Source of the DNA: CAWHNT01 sp963830775
Lineage (GTDB): Bacteria > Pseudomonadota > Alphaproteobacteria > Geminicoccales > Geminicoccaceae
Length of the DNA stretch: 64,000 nucleotides
Assembly: GCA_963830775.1 (NCBI GenBank)
Contig: CAWHNT010000038.1
Coordinates: 110,903 to 174,902 of the forward strand
Direction of reading: 5' to 3'
Within the stretch, counting starts at the first letter, position 1; every line of letters starts with the position of its first letter. Shown piece after piece: positions 28,100 to 37,406 of the stretch. The notes beneath the pieces were generated by a model. It was given only the letters and a program-made list of their open reading frames with translations. It was not told where the DNA came from and did no database searches. A program made the translations under genes and the position numbers.

Positions 28100-29039
28100 A
28101 TTGGTCTCGCAGACGGCGGAAGAAGAGGGTGATGATCACCATGACGACGGCAAGAAGTCCGTAGGACATGGCGCTGGCATAGCCGACGTCGAAGAAGCGC
28201 AGGCCCGTGCGGAAGGCGAGCATCGAGTAGGGCTGGGTCGCGACGCCGGGGCCGCCGCCGGTGAGAGCGAAGGGGATGTCGAACAGCTTGATGGCTTCCG
28301 CGAGCCGGATCAGCAGCACGATGACGATGGTGGGCGTGAGCAGCGGCAGCAGCACCTGGGTGAGCAGCGTCAGGCCGCCGGCACCGTCGATGCGCGCGGC
28401 CTCCAGGAGCTCGTCCGGCACGCCCTGCAGGGCGGCGAGGAAGACCAGGAAGCAGAACGGCGTCCACTGCCAGATGTCGACCAGGGCGACGGAGAAAAGC
28501 GCCCAGTTCGGGTTCGAGAGCCAGGGGATGCCGGTCCAGCCCAGCGGCCCGCCGGCCTCGTAGAAGATGGTGAAGAAGATGTAGCCGGCGGCCAGCGGCG
28601 TGGCGAAGATCGGCAGGATCATGACCGCACGGAGCACGCCGCGGCCCATGATCTGCTGGTTGAAGAGCAGCGCCAGGAGAAAGCCCAGCGTCAGTTGCAA
28701 GGGCACCGCGAAGAGCACGAAGACGAGGCTGACCTTGATCGCCTCGCGCACCTGAGGGTCGGTGACCAGGCGCTGGAAGTTGGCACCGCCGATCCAGGAC
28801 CAGGTGGTCACCTGGTCGCGCTGGACCACGTTGCGGGTGCGCGGCTGGCCTTGAGAGTCGAGCACCGGCTGACCCTGCTCGTTCAGGACCGGCTCCTTGG
28901 TCCGCTTCACCTCCACCTTCTGCTCGATCTTGTAGAAGGCGATCGCCAGCGAATAGACGAGCGGAAAGACGGTGAACGCCAGCACCCAGACCACGGCCGG
29001 CATCAGGAAGAGAAAGCGGATCCGGCTTTTCCAGCGCAT
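28092..29039 (-). CDS. Carbohydrate ABC permease, MalF-like
   Basis: A 315-residue permease. The EAA loop is ELLEAARIDGAGGLTLLTQV followed by LLPLLTP. An insert of about 45 residues after the first helix (KVEVKRTKEPVLNEQGQP and following) is predicted periplasmic and is typical of some alphaproteobacterial sugar importers. ATG at 29039. It is separated from the upstream binding-protein gene by 120 bases that hold a strong hairpin. Confidence 0.9.
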   Translation of the reverse strand: MRWKSRIRFLFLMPAVVWVLAFTVFPLVYSLAIAFYKIEQKVEVKRTKEPVLNEQGQPVLDSQGQPRTRNVVQRDQVTTWSWIGGANFQRLVTDPQVREAIKVSLVFVLFAVPLQLTLGFLLALLFNQQIMGRGVLRAVMILPIFATPLAAGYIFFTIFYEAGGPLGWTGIPWLSNPNWALFSVALVDIWQWTPFCFLVFLAALQGVPDELLEAARIDGAGGLTLLTQVLLPLLTPTIVIVLLIRLAEAIKLFDIPFALTGGGPGVATQPYSMLAFRTGLRFFDVGYASAMSYGLLAVVMVIITLFFRRLRDQYG

Positions 29040-29064
29040 GGCGTTCCCGAGAGATACGCGATCC

Positions 29065-29152
29065 CGTCATGGCCCGGCCTGACCGAGCCATCCACCAGGA
29101 GGGACGAGGTGCCGTCTGACCGTCGTCCCCCAGCTGGGCTGGGGGACGACGG
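29065..29152. repeat. Intergenic palindromic repeats with a perfect 15-bp hairpin
   Basis: Two palindromic units lie between the binding-protein gene and the MalF-like gene. The first (29065-29096, CGTCATGGCCCGGCCTGACC…) resembles REP-like intergenic elements of alphaproteobacteria. The second is a perfect 15-bp inverted repeat: 29120-29134 (CCGTCGTCCCCCAGC) and 29138-29152 with a 3-base loop. No T-run follows, so it more likely stabilises the binding-protein mRNA and limits permease expression, as in malE-malF, than terminates fully. Confidence 0.75.
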
Positions 29153-29159
29153 TTCGAGG

Positions 29160-30806
29160 TCAGCCGCCGTAGCCGATGGCGGCCTGGTAGTCCTTGAGCT
29201 GCTTGTCGCGGCCGATCCGCTCGGTGACGCCTTCCCAGGCCTGGGCGGTGTCGTCGAGCGCCTGCTTGGCGTTCTTCGTGCCCGACATCGCCGCCGACAG
29301 GTTCTTGTCCAGGATATCCCAGTATTCGAAGGTGCCCGGGATACGCAGATAGGTCAGCGTGGTCGGCGCGAAGAAGGTCTCCTTGTAGGCGTGGGTGTAG
29401 GCCGCGGCGTCCTTGGCATCCCACCCGGCCTTGACATACTCGTCGACCGTCGCGGTGCCGCCATCCTCCTTCAGGAACTGGTAGCTGTAGCCGGGATCGA
29501 CGCCATCCCAGCCGTACATCGCCATCATCTTGGAAACCGGCGGCATCGCCATCAGCGACAGGAACGAGAAGGTGGCCTCGGGATTGGCCGAGAAGTTCGA
29601 GATCACGCCGTGCCAGGAGCCGCCGGTGGTGTTGCCGACGAGGCGCGGCTGGTCGAGCTTGACCCACTGCTGGTCCTTGAAGCTCCAGTACTCGTTCGAG
29701 GACGGGATCACGGCAGCCGCACAGTCGCCCGCAACCTTCGAGCGCGACTTGTCCTGGCACAAGGCGCCGACATCGCCCCAGGAGTAGACGAAGATGGACT
29801 TGCCGCGCAGGAAGTAGTCCCATGCCTCGCCCAGGGACCAACCGACCTGGGCCACGGGGCCGGTCTTGTGCAGCTGCTGCAGGAACTCCAGCGCCTTGAC
29901 GTGGCCCGGGCTGTTGATCAGCGGCTTCATGCTGGTCGGATCGAACCAGTAGACGTTCTCGGTCTGGGTGACCTTGTCGCCCGGGTTGATCACGAACGAG
30001 GCCGACATGGACTGGAAGTGATAGTGGCCCTGCTCGCCGACCTTCAGGTGCAGGACGGTGCCGCTGTCGGGCTCCGCGTCGCTGCTGTCCCAGTTCTTGC
30101 CGTTGAAATAGCCGGAGATGTCGAGGAGCTGCTGCCAAGTCTGCGGCGGCACCGGCAGGTCGTAGCCGAACTGCTGCTTGAACCCGGCCTGGTGCTCGGG
30201 GTTCTCCAGGATGCTCTTGCGGTAGTAGAGCACCTGACCGTCGGCATCGTTCAGGATGCCGTAGGACTTGCCTTCCCACTGATGCAGCTTCTGCAGCGAG
30301 GGGGGCATGACGTCGTAGGACCATTTCGGGTACTTGCCCGAGGCCATCAGCTCGTCGATCTCGAAGGCGTAGCCGGCCGGCACGATGTCGCCGTACCAGA
30401 AGGCACCGGCCAGGAAGGCGTCGTACTGGCCGGTGCCGTTCCTGAGGTCGAGCATCATCTTGGTGTAGTGCTCGGCGAACGGCAGCTCGACCACGTTCAC
30501 CTTGCCGCCGGTCAGCTCCTCCCAGATCGAGCGGAAGCTGTAGAGCGGGCCGGAGATGCCGCCCTTGGGCCCGGCACCGTTGACGGTGATGTTCAGCGTG
30601 ACGCCCTCGTAGGGCTTGCTGTCCGGGCTCATCTCCGAGCCCAGATCCTCGCGCTTCACGGTGATGACCTGGTTGTCGTACTCGGGGCCCATCTTGAGGG
30701 CGACCGTGCCGTCGTCGCGCCACTCGACCTGGCCCGCGGCATCCGCCGTTCCGGCCGCGAGCACACTCAGCGCCGCCCCCGCGAGGAGCGCCTGCACCAT
30801 GCGCAT
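29160..30806 (-). CDS. Extracellular solute-binding protein of a sugar importer
   Basis: A 548-residue binding protein, longer than typical MalE-like proteins, with a signal peptide (ALLAGAALSVLAAGTADA). Motifs such as TGQYDAFLAGAFWYGDIVP and GKSIFVYSWGDVGAL fit the family-1 solute-binding fold. ATG at 30806 follows GGGGGAGG. First gene of the importer operon; the intergenic hairpin below fits high expression of this protein. The substrate is unknown. Confidence 0.85.
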   Translation of the reverse strand: MRMVQALLAGAALSVLAAGTADAAGQVEWRDDGTVALKMGPEYDNQVITVKREDLGSEMSPDSKPYEGVTLNITVNGAGPKGGISGPLYSFRSIWEELTGGKVNVVELPFAEHYTKMMLDLRNGTGQYDAFLAGAFWYGDIVPAGYAFEIDELMASGKYPKWSYDVMPPSLQKLHQWEGKSYGILNDADGQVLYYRKSILENPEHQAGFKQQFGYDLPVPPQTWQQLLDISGYFNGKNWDSSDAEPDSGTVLHLKVGEQGHYHFQSMSASFVINPGDKVTQTENVYWFDPTSMKPLINSPGHVKALEFLQQLHKTGPVAQVGWSLGEAWDYFLRGKSIFVYSWGDVGALCQDKSRSKVAGDCAAAVIPSSNEYWSFKDQQWVKLDQPRLVGNTTGGSWHGVISNFSANPEATFSFLSLMAMPPVSKMMAMYGWDGVDPGYSYQFLKEDGGTATVDEYVKAGWDAKDAAAYTHAYKETFFAPTTLTYLRIPGTFEYWDILDKNLSAAMSGTKNAKQALDDTAQAWEGVTERIGRDKQLKDYQAAIGYGG

Positions 30807-30933
30807 GTCCGTATAACCTCCCCCTTGGTCAGCGGCCGGTCCTTGGCTGCCGGCGTCGGCTGACGGTGCGGGGGATTATGCGGATTTTTTCCCGCGGTTC
30901 AAACCCGGACACCGACCTGGAGAGGAGTCCGGC

Positions 30934-31731
30934 TCAGCCGGACTTCCTGAGCCACAGGCTCGACTCCCAGGTGCCGGGCAGAAGAGGCAGGCGGGCCAGC
31001 GGCGACCGCTCCAGCCGGCGGGCCTCGCGCGTCGCCAGGTAATGGCTGGCGACCAGGGGCTCGAAGGTGCTGCCCTGGAGGAGGCAGCCCACCGCCACCT
31101 GCTCGTTGTAGCCGCGCCAGGCCCAGGCTTCGGGATAGGGGTCGGGCAGGAAGATGTCGTGCAGATGGACGAGCACGCCGGGCGGCAACGCCGGCAGGAC
31201 GGCGTTGAGCAGGTAGTCGACATCGCTGCCCGGCACCGCGATGTGGCTGGAATCGATGAACAGGATGTCGTCGGGCGCGAGCCTGGCAAGCAGCTCCGGG
31301 TCGGCCGCCTGAACCGTAGTCGGGACGAGGCGGACCGGCAGCCCGTCCAGGCGCGCCCGGGGCTCAGGGTCGATGCACAGGATCGAGGTGGCGGCACCGG
31401 CGTCGCGCACGGCGCGCACGGCAAAGCGGGTGGAATGGCCCGAGCCGACCTCCACGATCCGCCGGGGCGGGCGCTCGCGGACGAGGGTGTAGAGGAGGGC
31501 CGCATCGAGGCGCGGGAACCAGTCCTGGTCGAAGCGCGGCTCCGGGGCCGGGCCTGTGAGCTCGAGCAGGCGTGGCGCCAGCGCCTCGGCGCGCGCCAGG
31601 AGGGCCAGCATGCCGGGTAGGGCCGCGCGGAAGACGGCCTCCAGAGCCGGGTAGGCGATCGGGCGCACCGAGGCGGCGTGACGGTGCGGGATGAAGAAGC
31701 CGGGCCCGCTGTGCCCGTGCGCCTCGCTCAT
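30934..31731 (-). CDS. Class I SAM-dependent methyltransferase
   Basis: A 265-residue protein with the SAM-binding motif IVEVGSGHSTRF near residue 90 and the acidic residue of motif II in SILCIDPEP, then LFIDSSH. It resembles methyltransferases of small or surface-glycan substrates, with no sign of a DNA or rRNA recognition domain. ATG at 31731. Nineteen bases from the MBL hydrolase on the same strand, so it may be in the same transcript. Confidence 0.75.
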   Translation of the reverse strand: MSEAHGHSGPGFFIPHRHAASVRPIAYPALEAVFRAALPGMLALLARAEALAPRLLELTGPAPEPRFDQDWFPRLDAALLYTLVRERPPRRIVEVGSGHSTRFAVRAVRDAGAATSILCIDPEPRARLDGLPVRLVPTTVQAADPELLARLAPDDILFIDSSHIAVPGSDVDYLLNAVLPALPPGVLVHLHDIFLPDPYPEAWAWRGYNEQVAVGCLLQGSTFEPLVASHYLATREARRLERSPLARLPLLPGTWESSLWLRKSG

Positions 31732-31749
31732 GGCTGCGGGCGCCGTATC

Positions 31750-32661
31750 TTAGAGCCGGATCTCGAGGCCCTCGTAGGCGACGATCGAGCCGGGGCAGGC
31801 AGCCTCCAGCTCGACCGCGATCCGGTCGAGGGTGGCGTCGTCATGCTCCGGGTCGTGGTGGAAGGCGACCAGGCGCTTGGCGCCGGCGGCATCGCAGAGC
31901 CGCACTCCTTCCTGCCAGGTCGAATGGCCCCAGCCGCGATAGCCGGCATATTCCTGGTCGGTATAGGTGGTGTCGTAGATGACGAGGTCGGCACCGGCGA
32001 TGAGGCGCAGGACGTTGGCATCGCGGCCGGCCTCGGGATGCTCGGTGTCGGTGATGTAGCAGATGGAGCGCCCGGCACATTCGAGGCGGTAGCCCGTGGC
32101 ACCGCCAGGATGGTGGAGGGGCGCCGTATGCAGGGTGGCGCCGTCGAACGGGGTCAGCACCTCGCCGACCTCGAAATCGTGGAAGGCGAGGCAGGCGTGC
32201 ATGATGCCCAGCGGCACGGGGAAGAACGGCCGCTGGATCAGCGTGCCCAGCACCTCCTCGAGCCGGCTGCCCTGCTGCTGCCGGCAGCCGCTCCAGAGCT
32301 CCAGCCGGCTGCGGGCGTCGTAGGCGGGCTTGAAGAAGGGCAGGCCGCCGACATGGTCGAAATGGGTATGGGAGAAGAACAGGTGCGAGGCGGTGGGCTG
32401 GTTCCTGGCCTGGAGCTGCTTGCCCAGGCCCCGAAGGCCGGTGCCACCGTCGAAGATGATCCGTGCCGGGCCGCACAGGACCTCGACGCAGGCAGTGTTG
32501 CCGCCGTACCGCAGCGTGCCAGGGCCAGGGCACGGGATCGTGCCTCGGACACCCCAGAAACGTACGGTCAGCCCCGTTGGCTCCGTCATCCCATGACCCG
32601 CCGGCCCAACACTGGACCAACAATCGCCGTTCGTTCCGCCTTCGGCAGTGATCTGGGTCAC
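31750..32661 (-). CDS. MBL-fold metallo-hydrolase
   Basis: A metallo-beta-lactamase-fold hydrolase with the zinc motif SHTHFDHVGGLPFF, and further ligands in HPGGATG, ITDTEH and FHHDP. It has the short N terminus RFWGVRGTIPCPGP common to a subfamily near phosphodiesterase or RNase Z-like enzymes. GTG at 32661 overlaps the stop of the upstream methyltransferase in GTGA; an in-frame ATG at 32589 starts closer to the family N terminus. Substrate is unknown. Confidence 0.8.
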   Translation of the reverse strand: MTQITAEGGTNGDCWSSVGPAGHGMTEPTGLTVRFWGVRGTIPCPGPGTLRYGGNTACVEVLCGPARIIFDGGTGLRGLGKQLQARNQPTASHLFFSHTHFDHVGGLPFFKPAYDARSRLELWSGCRQQQGSRLEEVLGTLIQRPFFPVPLGIMHACLAFHDFEVGEVLTPFDGATLHTAPLHHPGGATGYRLECAGRSICYITDTEHPEAGRDANVLRLIAGADLVIYDTTYTDQEYAGYRGWGHSTWQEGVRLCDAAGAKRLVAFHHDPEHDDATLDRIAVELEAACPGSIVAYEGLEIRL

Positions 32662-33161
32662 GGCTCCCCGCCGGCTGCATGACGGTAGAGAAAGTAGCGC
32701 CCATCGGGAACACCGGCGGGCATCGGCATCGGCTTCAGGGCCGGATCGTCCAGGCGCTGGTCGGAAGCAATAAGGGCGCCCGGCGCCATGAGCGGCGGAA
32801 GGGCGGCGGCCAGCCAGCGCGCGAGGCGAGCGTTCCGCTCCGCGTCGGCCGTGCCGATATCGCTGTGGACGAGTGCTGCCCTCCCGGGCAGGCGCTCCAG
32901 GGCACCGGGCAGCGTGTCCTTCAGGTCACCGACGAAGAGGTGAGCGGCATCCGGCATGCAGGCAGGGTGGGCCGCCGGCTGGCGCTCGAAGACGAAGATC
33001 TCGCGCTCGGGGAAGAGCTCGCGCAGGTGGTCGAAGGTGCGGCCGTTGCCCAGTCCCAGCTCCAGGACCGGGCCCGGAAGGGAGGCGATCAGCTGGCGCG
33101 CAAGACCGAGGCAGATGCGCTGCGCCTGCATGCGCTCGATGAAGGTGTCGAGCCGGCTCAT
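32658..33161 (-). CDS. Class I SAM-dependent methyltransferase, small
   Basis: A 167-residue methyltransferase core: VLELGLGNGRTFDHL is motif I, IFVFERQP motif II. It has little beyond the core. ATG at 33161; the stop overlaps the MBL gene start (GTGA). With the methyltransferase at 30934, two methyltransferases bracket the hydrolase, which suggests a modification pathway of an unknown metabolite. Confidence 0.75.
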   Translation of the reverse strand: MSRLDTFIERMQAQRICLGLARQLIASLPGPVLELGLGNGRTFDHLRELFPEREIFVFERQPAAHPACMPDAAHLFVGDLKDTLPGALERLPGRAALVHSDIGTADAERNARLARWLAAALPPLMAPGALIASDQRLDDPALKPMPMPAGVPDGRYFLYRHAAGGEP

Positions 33162-33409
33162 CGCGTCGAAGCACCTCCTCGGCGTCGGGGATCGCTACGG
33201 AGCCTCAACCATAGAGCAATCCCGACGAAACCCACAACCGCGTTCAGGCGAATCCGCAACCCCTCGGCGAAACCGGGCACATCGTGCATCTACTTTGCGG
33301 ACGCCATGTCGATGTTCCTCAGCGTGAAAATCAACATACCCGGTGATTGCTCATTAGAGCGGCGCCTACAAGCCCCCCGGATCGGGCCGACTGCGACGGG
33401 GCAGGATCG

Positions 33410-36106
33410 TCAGCGCGGCGTGGTGCCCGAGGCCAGCAGCTCGCCGCGCAGGCTGTAGAGCAGCTCCAGCGCCGCGCGCGGCGTCAGCTCGTCGGGATTG
33501 ATCCCGCGCAGGAGCTGCTCGACCCGGCTCGGCTCCGACGCGGGCGGTGGCGGGGCCGCCCGCTCCAGGGCAGCGGCGAAAAGCGGCAGGTCCTCGGCAA
33601 GGCGGGCGGGGGCGGAGCGGGCCTCGCCTTCCTCCAGCCGGCGCAGGACCTCCTCCGCCCGGACCAGGACGGCTTCGGGCAGGCCGGCGAGGCGGGCGAC
33701 ATGGATGCCGTAGGAGCGGTCCGCGGTGCCGGGGGCGACCTCGTGCAGGAAGACGACCTCGTTCTGCCACTCCTTGACCCGGAGCGTGTGGCAGGAGAGG
33801 CGGGGCAGGCGGGCGGAGAGCGCGGTGAGCTCGTGATAGTGGGTGGCGAAGAGCGCCCGGCAGCGGTTGACCTCGTGCAGGTGCTCGACCACGGCCCAGG
33901 CGATCGAGAGCCCGTCATAGGTGGCGGTGCCGCGGCCGATCTCGTCCAGGATGACCAGGCTGCGGCTGGTGGCGAGATTCAGGATGGCGGCCGTCTCCAC
34001 CATCTCGACCATGAAGGTCGAGCGGCCGCGGGCGAGGTCGTCGGCGGCACCCACGCGGGAGAAGAGGCGGTCGACGGTGCCGATCGCGGCGGCACGCGCC
34101 GGCACGAAGCTGCCCATCTGCGCCATGACCACGATCAGCGCGTTCTGGCGCAGGAAGGTGCTCTTGCCCGCCATGTTGGGGCCGGTGAGCAGCCACAAGG
34201 GGCTCTCGGGGCCCAGATCGCAGTCGTTGCCGACGAACGGCTGGTTGTCGCGGGCCAGCGCCAGCTCCACGACCGGGTGCCGGCCGCCCTCGATGCGGAA
34301 GGCGGGGCCGTGGTCGATCTGCGGGCGAACGTAGCGCTGCTCCGCGGCGAGCTCGGCCAGGGCGGCCGCCACGTCGGCCCTGGCGAGGGCACCCGCGACC
34401 TCGCCCAGCCTTGCGGCCTCAGCCAGGACTGCGGCGCGCAGGCTCTCCAGAAGCTCCAGCTCCAGCGCCACAGCGCGCTCGGCCGCACTGGCGATCCGGC
34501 TCTCCAGCTCGGCGAGCTCGGTCGTGGCGTAGCGCGTGGCCCCTGCCATGCTCTGCCGGCGCATGAAGGCGGCCGGGACCTTGGCCTCGTGCGCGGAGGC
34601 GACCTCGACGAACCAGCCGATCAGGTTGTTGTAGCGGATCTTGAGCGAGGGGATCGCGGTCTCGCGGCGGTAGCGCTCCTCGAGCCCCACCACGTGCTGC
34701 CGGCCGGCATCGCGCAAGGAGCGCAGCTCGTCGAGCCGGGCGTCCACGCCCTCGCGGATGAAGCCGCCCTCGCGGGCCAGCAGGGGCGGCTCGTCGATCA
34801 GCGACCCGCTGATCCGCTCCGCCAAGCCCGCGGGTGGCTCGAGCCCGGCCGCGATGGCGCTGAGTGCCGGCTCGCCCGCAAGCAGTGCCTGCAAGCGGGC
34901 GGCTCGCTCGGCTGCCTGGGCGATGGCCAGCAGGTCGCGCGGGCCGCCGCGGCCGAGTGCTGTGCGGGACAGCGCCCGCTCCAGGTCCGGGCAGCGGCGG
35001 AGCAGGGCGCGCGCCTCCTCCCGCAGCGTCTCGCCCAGCAGCAGGCTCTCGACGGCGTCGAGCCGGGCGCGGATGGCGGCGGGGTCGGTGAGCGGGGCCG
35101 CGACGCGCTGGGCCAGGAGGCGGGCGCCGGCACCGGTGACGGTGCGGTCGATCGCGTGCAGGAGCGAGCCCTCGCGGGTGCCGGCGAGGCTCCCGGTCAG
35201 CTCCAGGTTGCGACGGGTGGCACCGTCGATCTGCAGGATGCCGTCGGGCTCGATCCGGCGCGGCGGCGAGAGACGTGGCAGCACGCCCTTCTGGGTCAGC
35301 TCGAGATAGTCGAGGAGGGCGCCCGCGGCCGCGAGCTCGGCCCGCTCGAAGCTGCCGAAGCCGTCCAGCGTGCGCAGGCCGAACGCGTCACACAGGCGGC
35401 GCTCGGCGCGCTGGCTGTCGAACGCCGTGTCGAGCTGCGGCGTGAGCGCCCTGCTGCCATCGCGGGCGAGGTCACGGAGGGAAGGCAGCTCCAGGAGCCG
35501 CTCGGGGGCCAGCACCTCGCCGGGCTCCAGGCGGGCGAGGGCACCGCCGAGGAGGGCGGCCGGGCAGGGCTGGGTGGCGAACGCGCCGGTTGAGATGTCG
35601 ACCCAGGCCAGGCCCAGCGCCTCGCGACCCGGTGCTACGGCCAAGAGGTAATTGTTCCGCTTCGCCTCGAGGAGGCCATCCTCGGTCAGCGTGCCGGGGG
35701 TGACGATGCGGACGACGTCACGGCGGACGAGCGACTTGCCGCCCCGCTTCCTGGCCTCGGCCGGGTCCTCGATCTGCTCGCAGATCGCGACCCGGAAGCC
35801 TTTGCGGATCAGGCGGTGGAGGTAAAGCTCGGCATTGTGAACGGGGACCCCGCACATCGGGATCTCGTCCCCGGCATGCCGGCCGCGCTTGGTGAGGGCG
35901 ATCTCGAGCGCGGGTGCCGCCGCCACCGCGTCCTCGAAGAACAGCTCGTAGAAGTCGCCCATACGGAAGAACAGGAGCATGCCGGGGTGCTGCGCCCGCA
36001 ACGCCTGGTACTGCGCCACCATCGGGCTCGTGGCGGCGTCCGCCACCGCCCCGCGTTCGGCCCGCTGCTCGCTTTTGGTTAGAACGGGCAGTCGAGTGTT
36101 GCGCAT
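33410..36106 (-). CDS. mutS: DNA mismatch repair protein MutS
   Basis: An intact 898-residue MutS that recognises mismatches and small loops. The N-terminal mismatch-binding F-x-E motif is FRMGDFYELF near residue 45; the ATPase has Walker A GPNMAGKST, Walker B LVILDEIGRGT, and the composite HYHELT segment. The C-terminal tetramerisation tail is shortened but present. ATG at 36106 gives the expected short N terminus; the open frame extends far upstream only as a shadow. Note that this is the only window gene that bears on the numerous frameshifts nearby, and its own frame is uninterrupted. Confidence 0.96.
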   Translation of the reverse strand: MRNTRLPVLTKSEQRAERGAVADAATSPMVAQYQALRAQHPGMLLFFRMGDFYELFFEDAVAAAPALEIALTKRGRHAGDEIPMCGVPVHNAELYLHRLIRKGFRVAICEQIEDPAEARKRGGKSLVRRDVVRIVTPGTLTEDGLLEAKRNNYLLAVAPGREALGLAWVDISTGAFATQPCPAALLGGALARLEPGEVLAPERLLELPSLRDLARDGSRALTPQLDTAFDSQRAERRLCDAFGLRTLDGFGSFERAELAAAGALLDYLELTQKGVLPRLSPPRRIEPDGILQIDGATRRNLELTGSLAGTREGSLLHAIDRTVTGAGARLLAQRVAAPLTDPAAIRARLDAVESLLLGETLREEARALLRRCPDLERALSRTALGRGGPRDLLAIAQAAERAARLQALLAGEPALSAIAAGLEPPAGLAERISGSLIDEPPLLAREGGFIREGVDARLDELRSLRDAGRQHVVGLEERYRRETAIPSLKIRYNNLIGWFVEVASAHEAKVPAAFMRRQSMAGATRYATTELAELESRIASAAERAVALELELLESLRAAVLAEAARLGEVAGALARADVAAALAELAAEQRYVRPQIDHGPAFRIEGGRHPVVELALARDNQPFVGNDCDLGPESPLWLLTGPNMAGKSTFLRQNALIVVMAQMGSFVPARAAAIGTVDRLFSRVGAADDLARGRSTFMVEMVETAAILNLATSRSLVILDEIGRGTATYDGLSIAWAVVEHLHEVNRCRALFATHYHELTALSARLPRLSCHTLRVKEWQNEVVFLHEVAPGTADRSYGIHVARLAGLPEAVLVRAEEVLRRLEEGEARSAPARLAEDLPLFAAALERAAPPPPASEPSRVEQLLRGINPDELTPRAALELLYSLRGELLASGTTPR

Positions 36107-36128
36107 AGGTTGAAGTCTGCCGTTGTAA

Positions 36129-36785
36129 ATGCGGAAGATATGTCTATGGTCGGGTCTTGTGACCGCGGGCAGGAGCCGACCGGAAGGCTCGGGGTCAGAG
36201 GTGGCAGCACCTCGAACCGGGGTCAATTGCGGTCGTGCGGGAGGTCGTGCGGCGGTGATCGGGCATGCGGCGATCGACTGCGCTCTCGGCGGCCTGCTCC
36301 TGCCGGAGCGGCTGAGTGCCGGCCTTGCGGCTGGCCAGCTCACCCGGCGGCTAGAATTCCTGACCTGGGCCGGCCGGGCCGACATCCTGGATGCTTTCTT
36401 CTGGAGCGAGGCCAAAACCCGGCTCCCGCACGACATGATCACGTCCGTGATCAACCGTCGCGTGGGTGGAGTCGCGGCCCTGGCCGAGCTTGCCGCCTTC
36501 ACCAACTATGCACGTGCCGTGCTGACCGCGGCCCTGATCGGGCTCGACGAGCCGGCCCGGATCGAGGACGAGGCGGCCGCCCTCACCTACCGGCTGTCGC
36601 TGCTGCCGGCGCACAACGAGGCGGCCCGGGCCTGGACCGACGGCAGGCAGCCGCAGGGTGCCGGGCACGAGCTGGCCCGGCGCCCGGGCTTCGCCTTCCT
36701 GCTCCTGGCGCTGAGCCCCGACAATTCGGCGGAGAGCTTCATGGCGCGCGACGCCTTCTTCGCCGCCATGCTCGGCCGCACCTGA
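36129..36785 (+). CDS. Hypothetical protein beside mutS
   Basis: Up to 218 residues, divergent from mutS across only 22 bases. Helical in the C-terminal half (ITSVINRRVGGVAALAELAA), no signal peptide or membrane segment. I do not recognise a family. The N terminus is uncertain: ATG at 36129 would overlap the mutS promoter region, and GTG at 36255 starts where the coding-like sequence begins. Confidence 0.5.
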   Translation: MRKICLWSGLVTAGRSRPEGSGSEVAAPRTGVNCGRAGGRAAVIGHAAIDCALGGLLLPERLSAGLAAGQLTRRLEFLTWAGRADILDAFFWSEAKTRLPHDMITSVINRRVGGVAALAELAAFTNYARAVLTAALIGLDEPARIEDEAAALTYRLSLLPAHNEAARAWTDGRQPQGAGHELARRPGFAFLLLALSPDNSAESFMARDAFFAAMLGRT

Positions 36786-36846
36786 TCGGCCGGCCGCTTG
36801 CGGCTATGCTCCTGCCGGCGCCCGAGGCTGGGCCGAGAGGGGGAGC

Positions 36847-37326
36847 ATGGAGCAGCGGCCGATCCACCGTGCGACGGTGCGGGACGAGTGGCTGGACTAT
36901 AACGGCCACCTGAACGACGCCTGCTACCTCGTCATCTTCAGCCAGGCCACCGACGCGCTGCTCGACCTGATCGGCATGGACGATGCTTTCCGCCGCCGGG
37001 AGCAGGTCTCGATCTTCACCCTCGAGACCCACCTCTGCTACCTGCGCGAGGTCCCGGGCAGCACCACGGTCGAGGTGGAGAACCGCGTCCTCGACCTCGA
37101 CGCCAAGCGCCTGCACCTGTTCCAGACGATGCGCCGTGAGGGAGAGGAGGAGGCGGCTGCCACGGCCGAGATGATGATCCTCCATGTCGACATGACCACC
37201 CGCCGCGGTGCGCCGTTCAGGAGCGAGGTTCACGCGAGGCTCGCAGCATTGCATGCGCGCGAGATTGGCCTCGCAAGACCCGTCCAGGCTGGTCGAACCG
37301 TGACCATGCGGCCCAGCCGGCCATGA
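36847..37326 (+). CDS. Acyl-CoA thioesterase, 4HBT hotdog fold
   Basis: A 159-residue hotdog-fold thioesterase with the family opening EWLDYNGHLNDACYLVIF and the catalytic Asp/Glu in YNGHLND. It resembles the thioesterase half of carnitine dehydrogenase-associated enzymes. ATG at 36847 follows GAGAGGGGGAGC. A short inverted repeat, CCGGCC and GGCCGG, overlaps its stop. Confidence 0.8.
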   Translation: MEQRPIHRATVRDEWLDYNGHLNDACYLVIFSQATDALLDLIGMDDAFRRREQVSIFTLETHLCYLREVPGSTTVEVENRVLDLDAKRLHLFQTMRREGEEEAAATAEMMILHVDMTTRRGAPFRSEVHARLAALHAREIGLARPVQAGRTVTMRPSRP

Positions 37327-37406
37327 CGGCCGGGTTGCTGGTCATGCACCATGGAACCGGCCATCGCCCGAGCCCATTCCGCTAGCGTCCTGCGGAGGGC
37401 TTGCGG

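Noticed and set aside
28059..30863. A 934-residue plus-strand frame over the sugar importer genes
   Set aside because: It lies opposite three genes with clear permease and binding-protein features, so it is a high-GC shadow.
33347..35593. A 748-residue plus-strand frame over mutS
   Set aside because: MutS on the other strand is unmistakable; the plus frame has only low-complexity Ala/Gly/Arg sequence.
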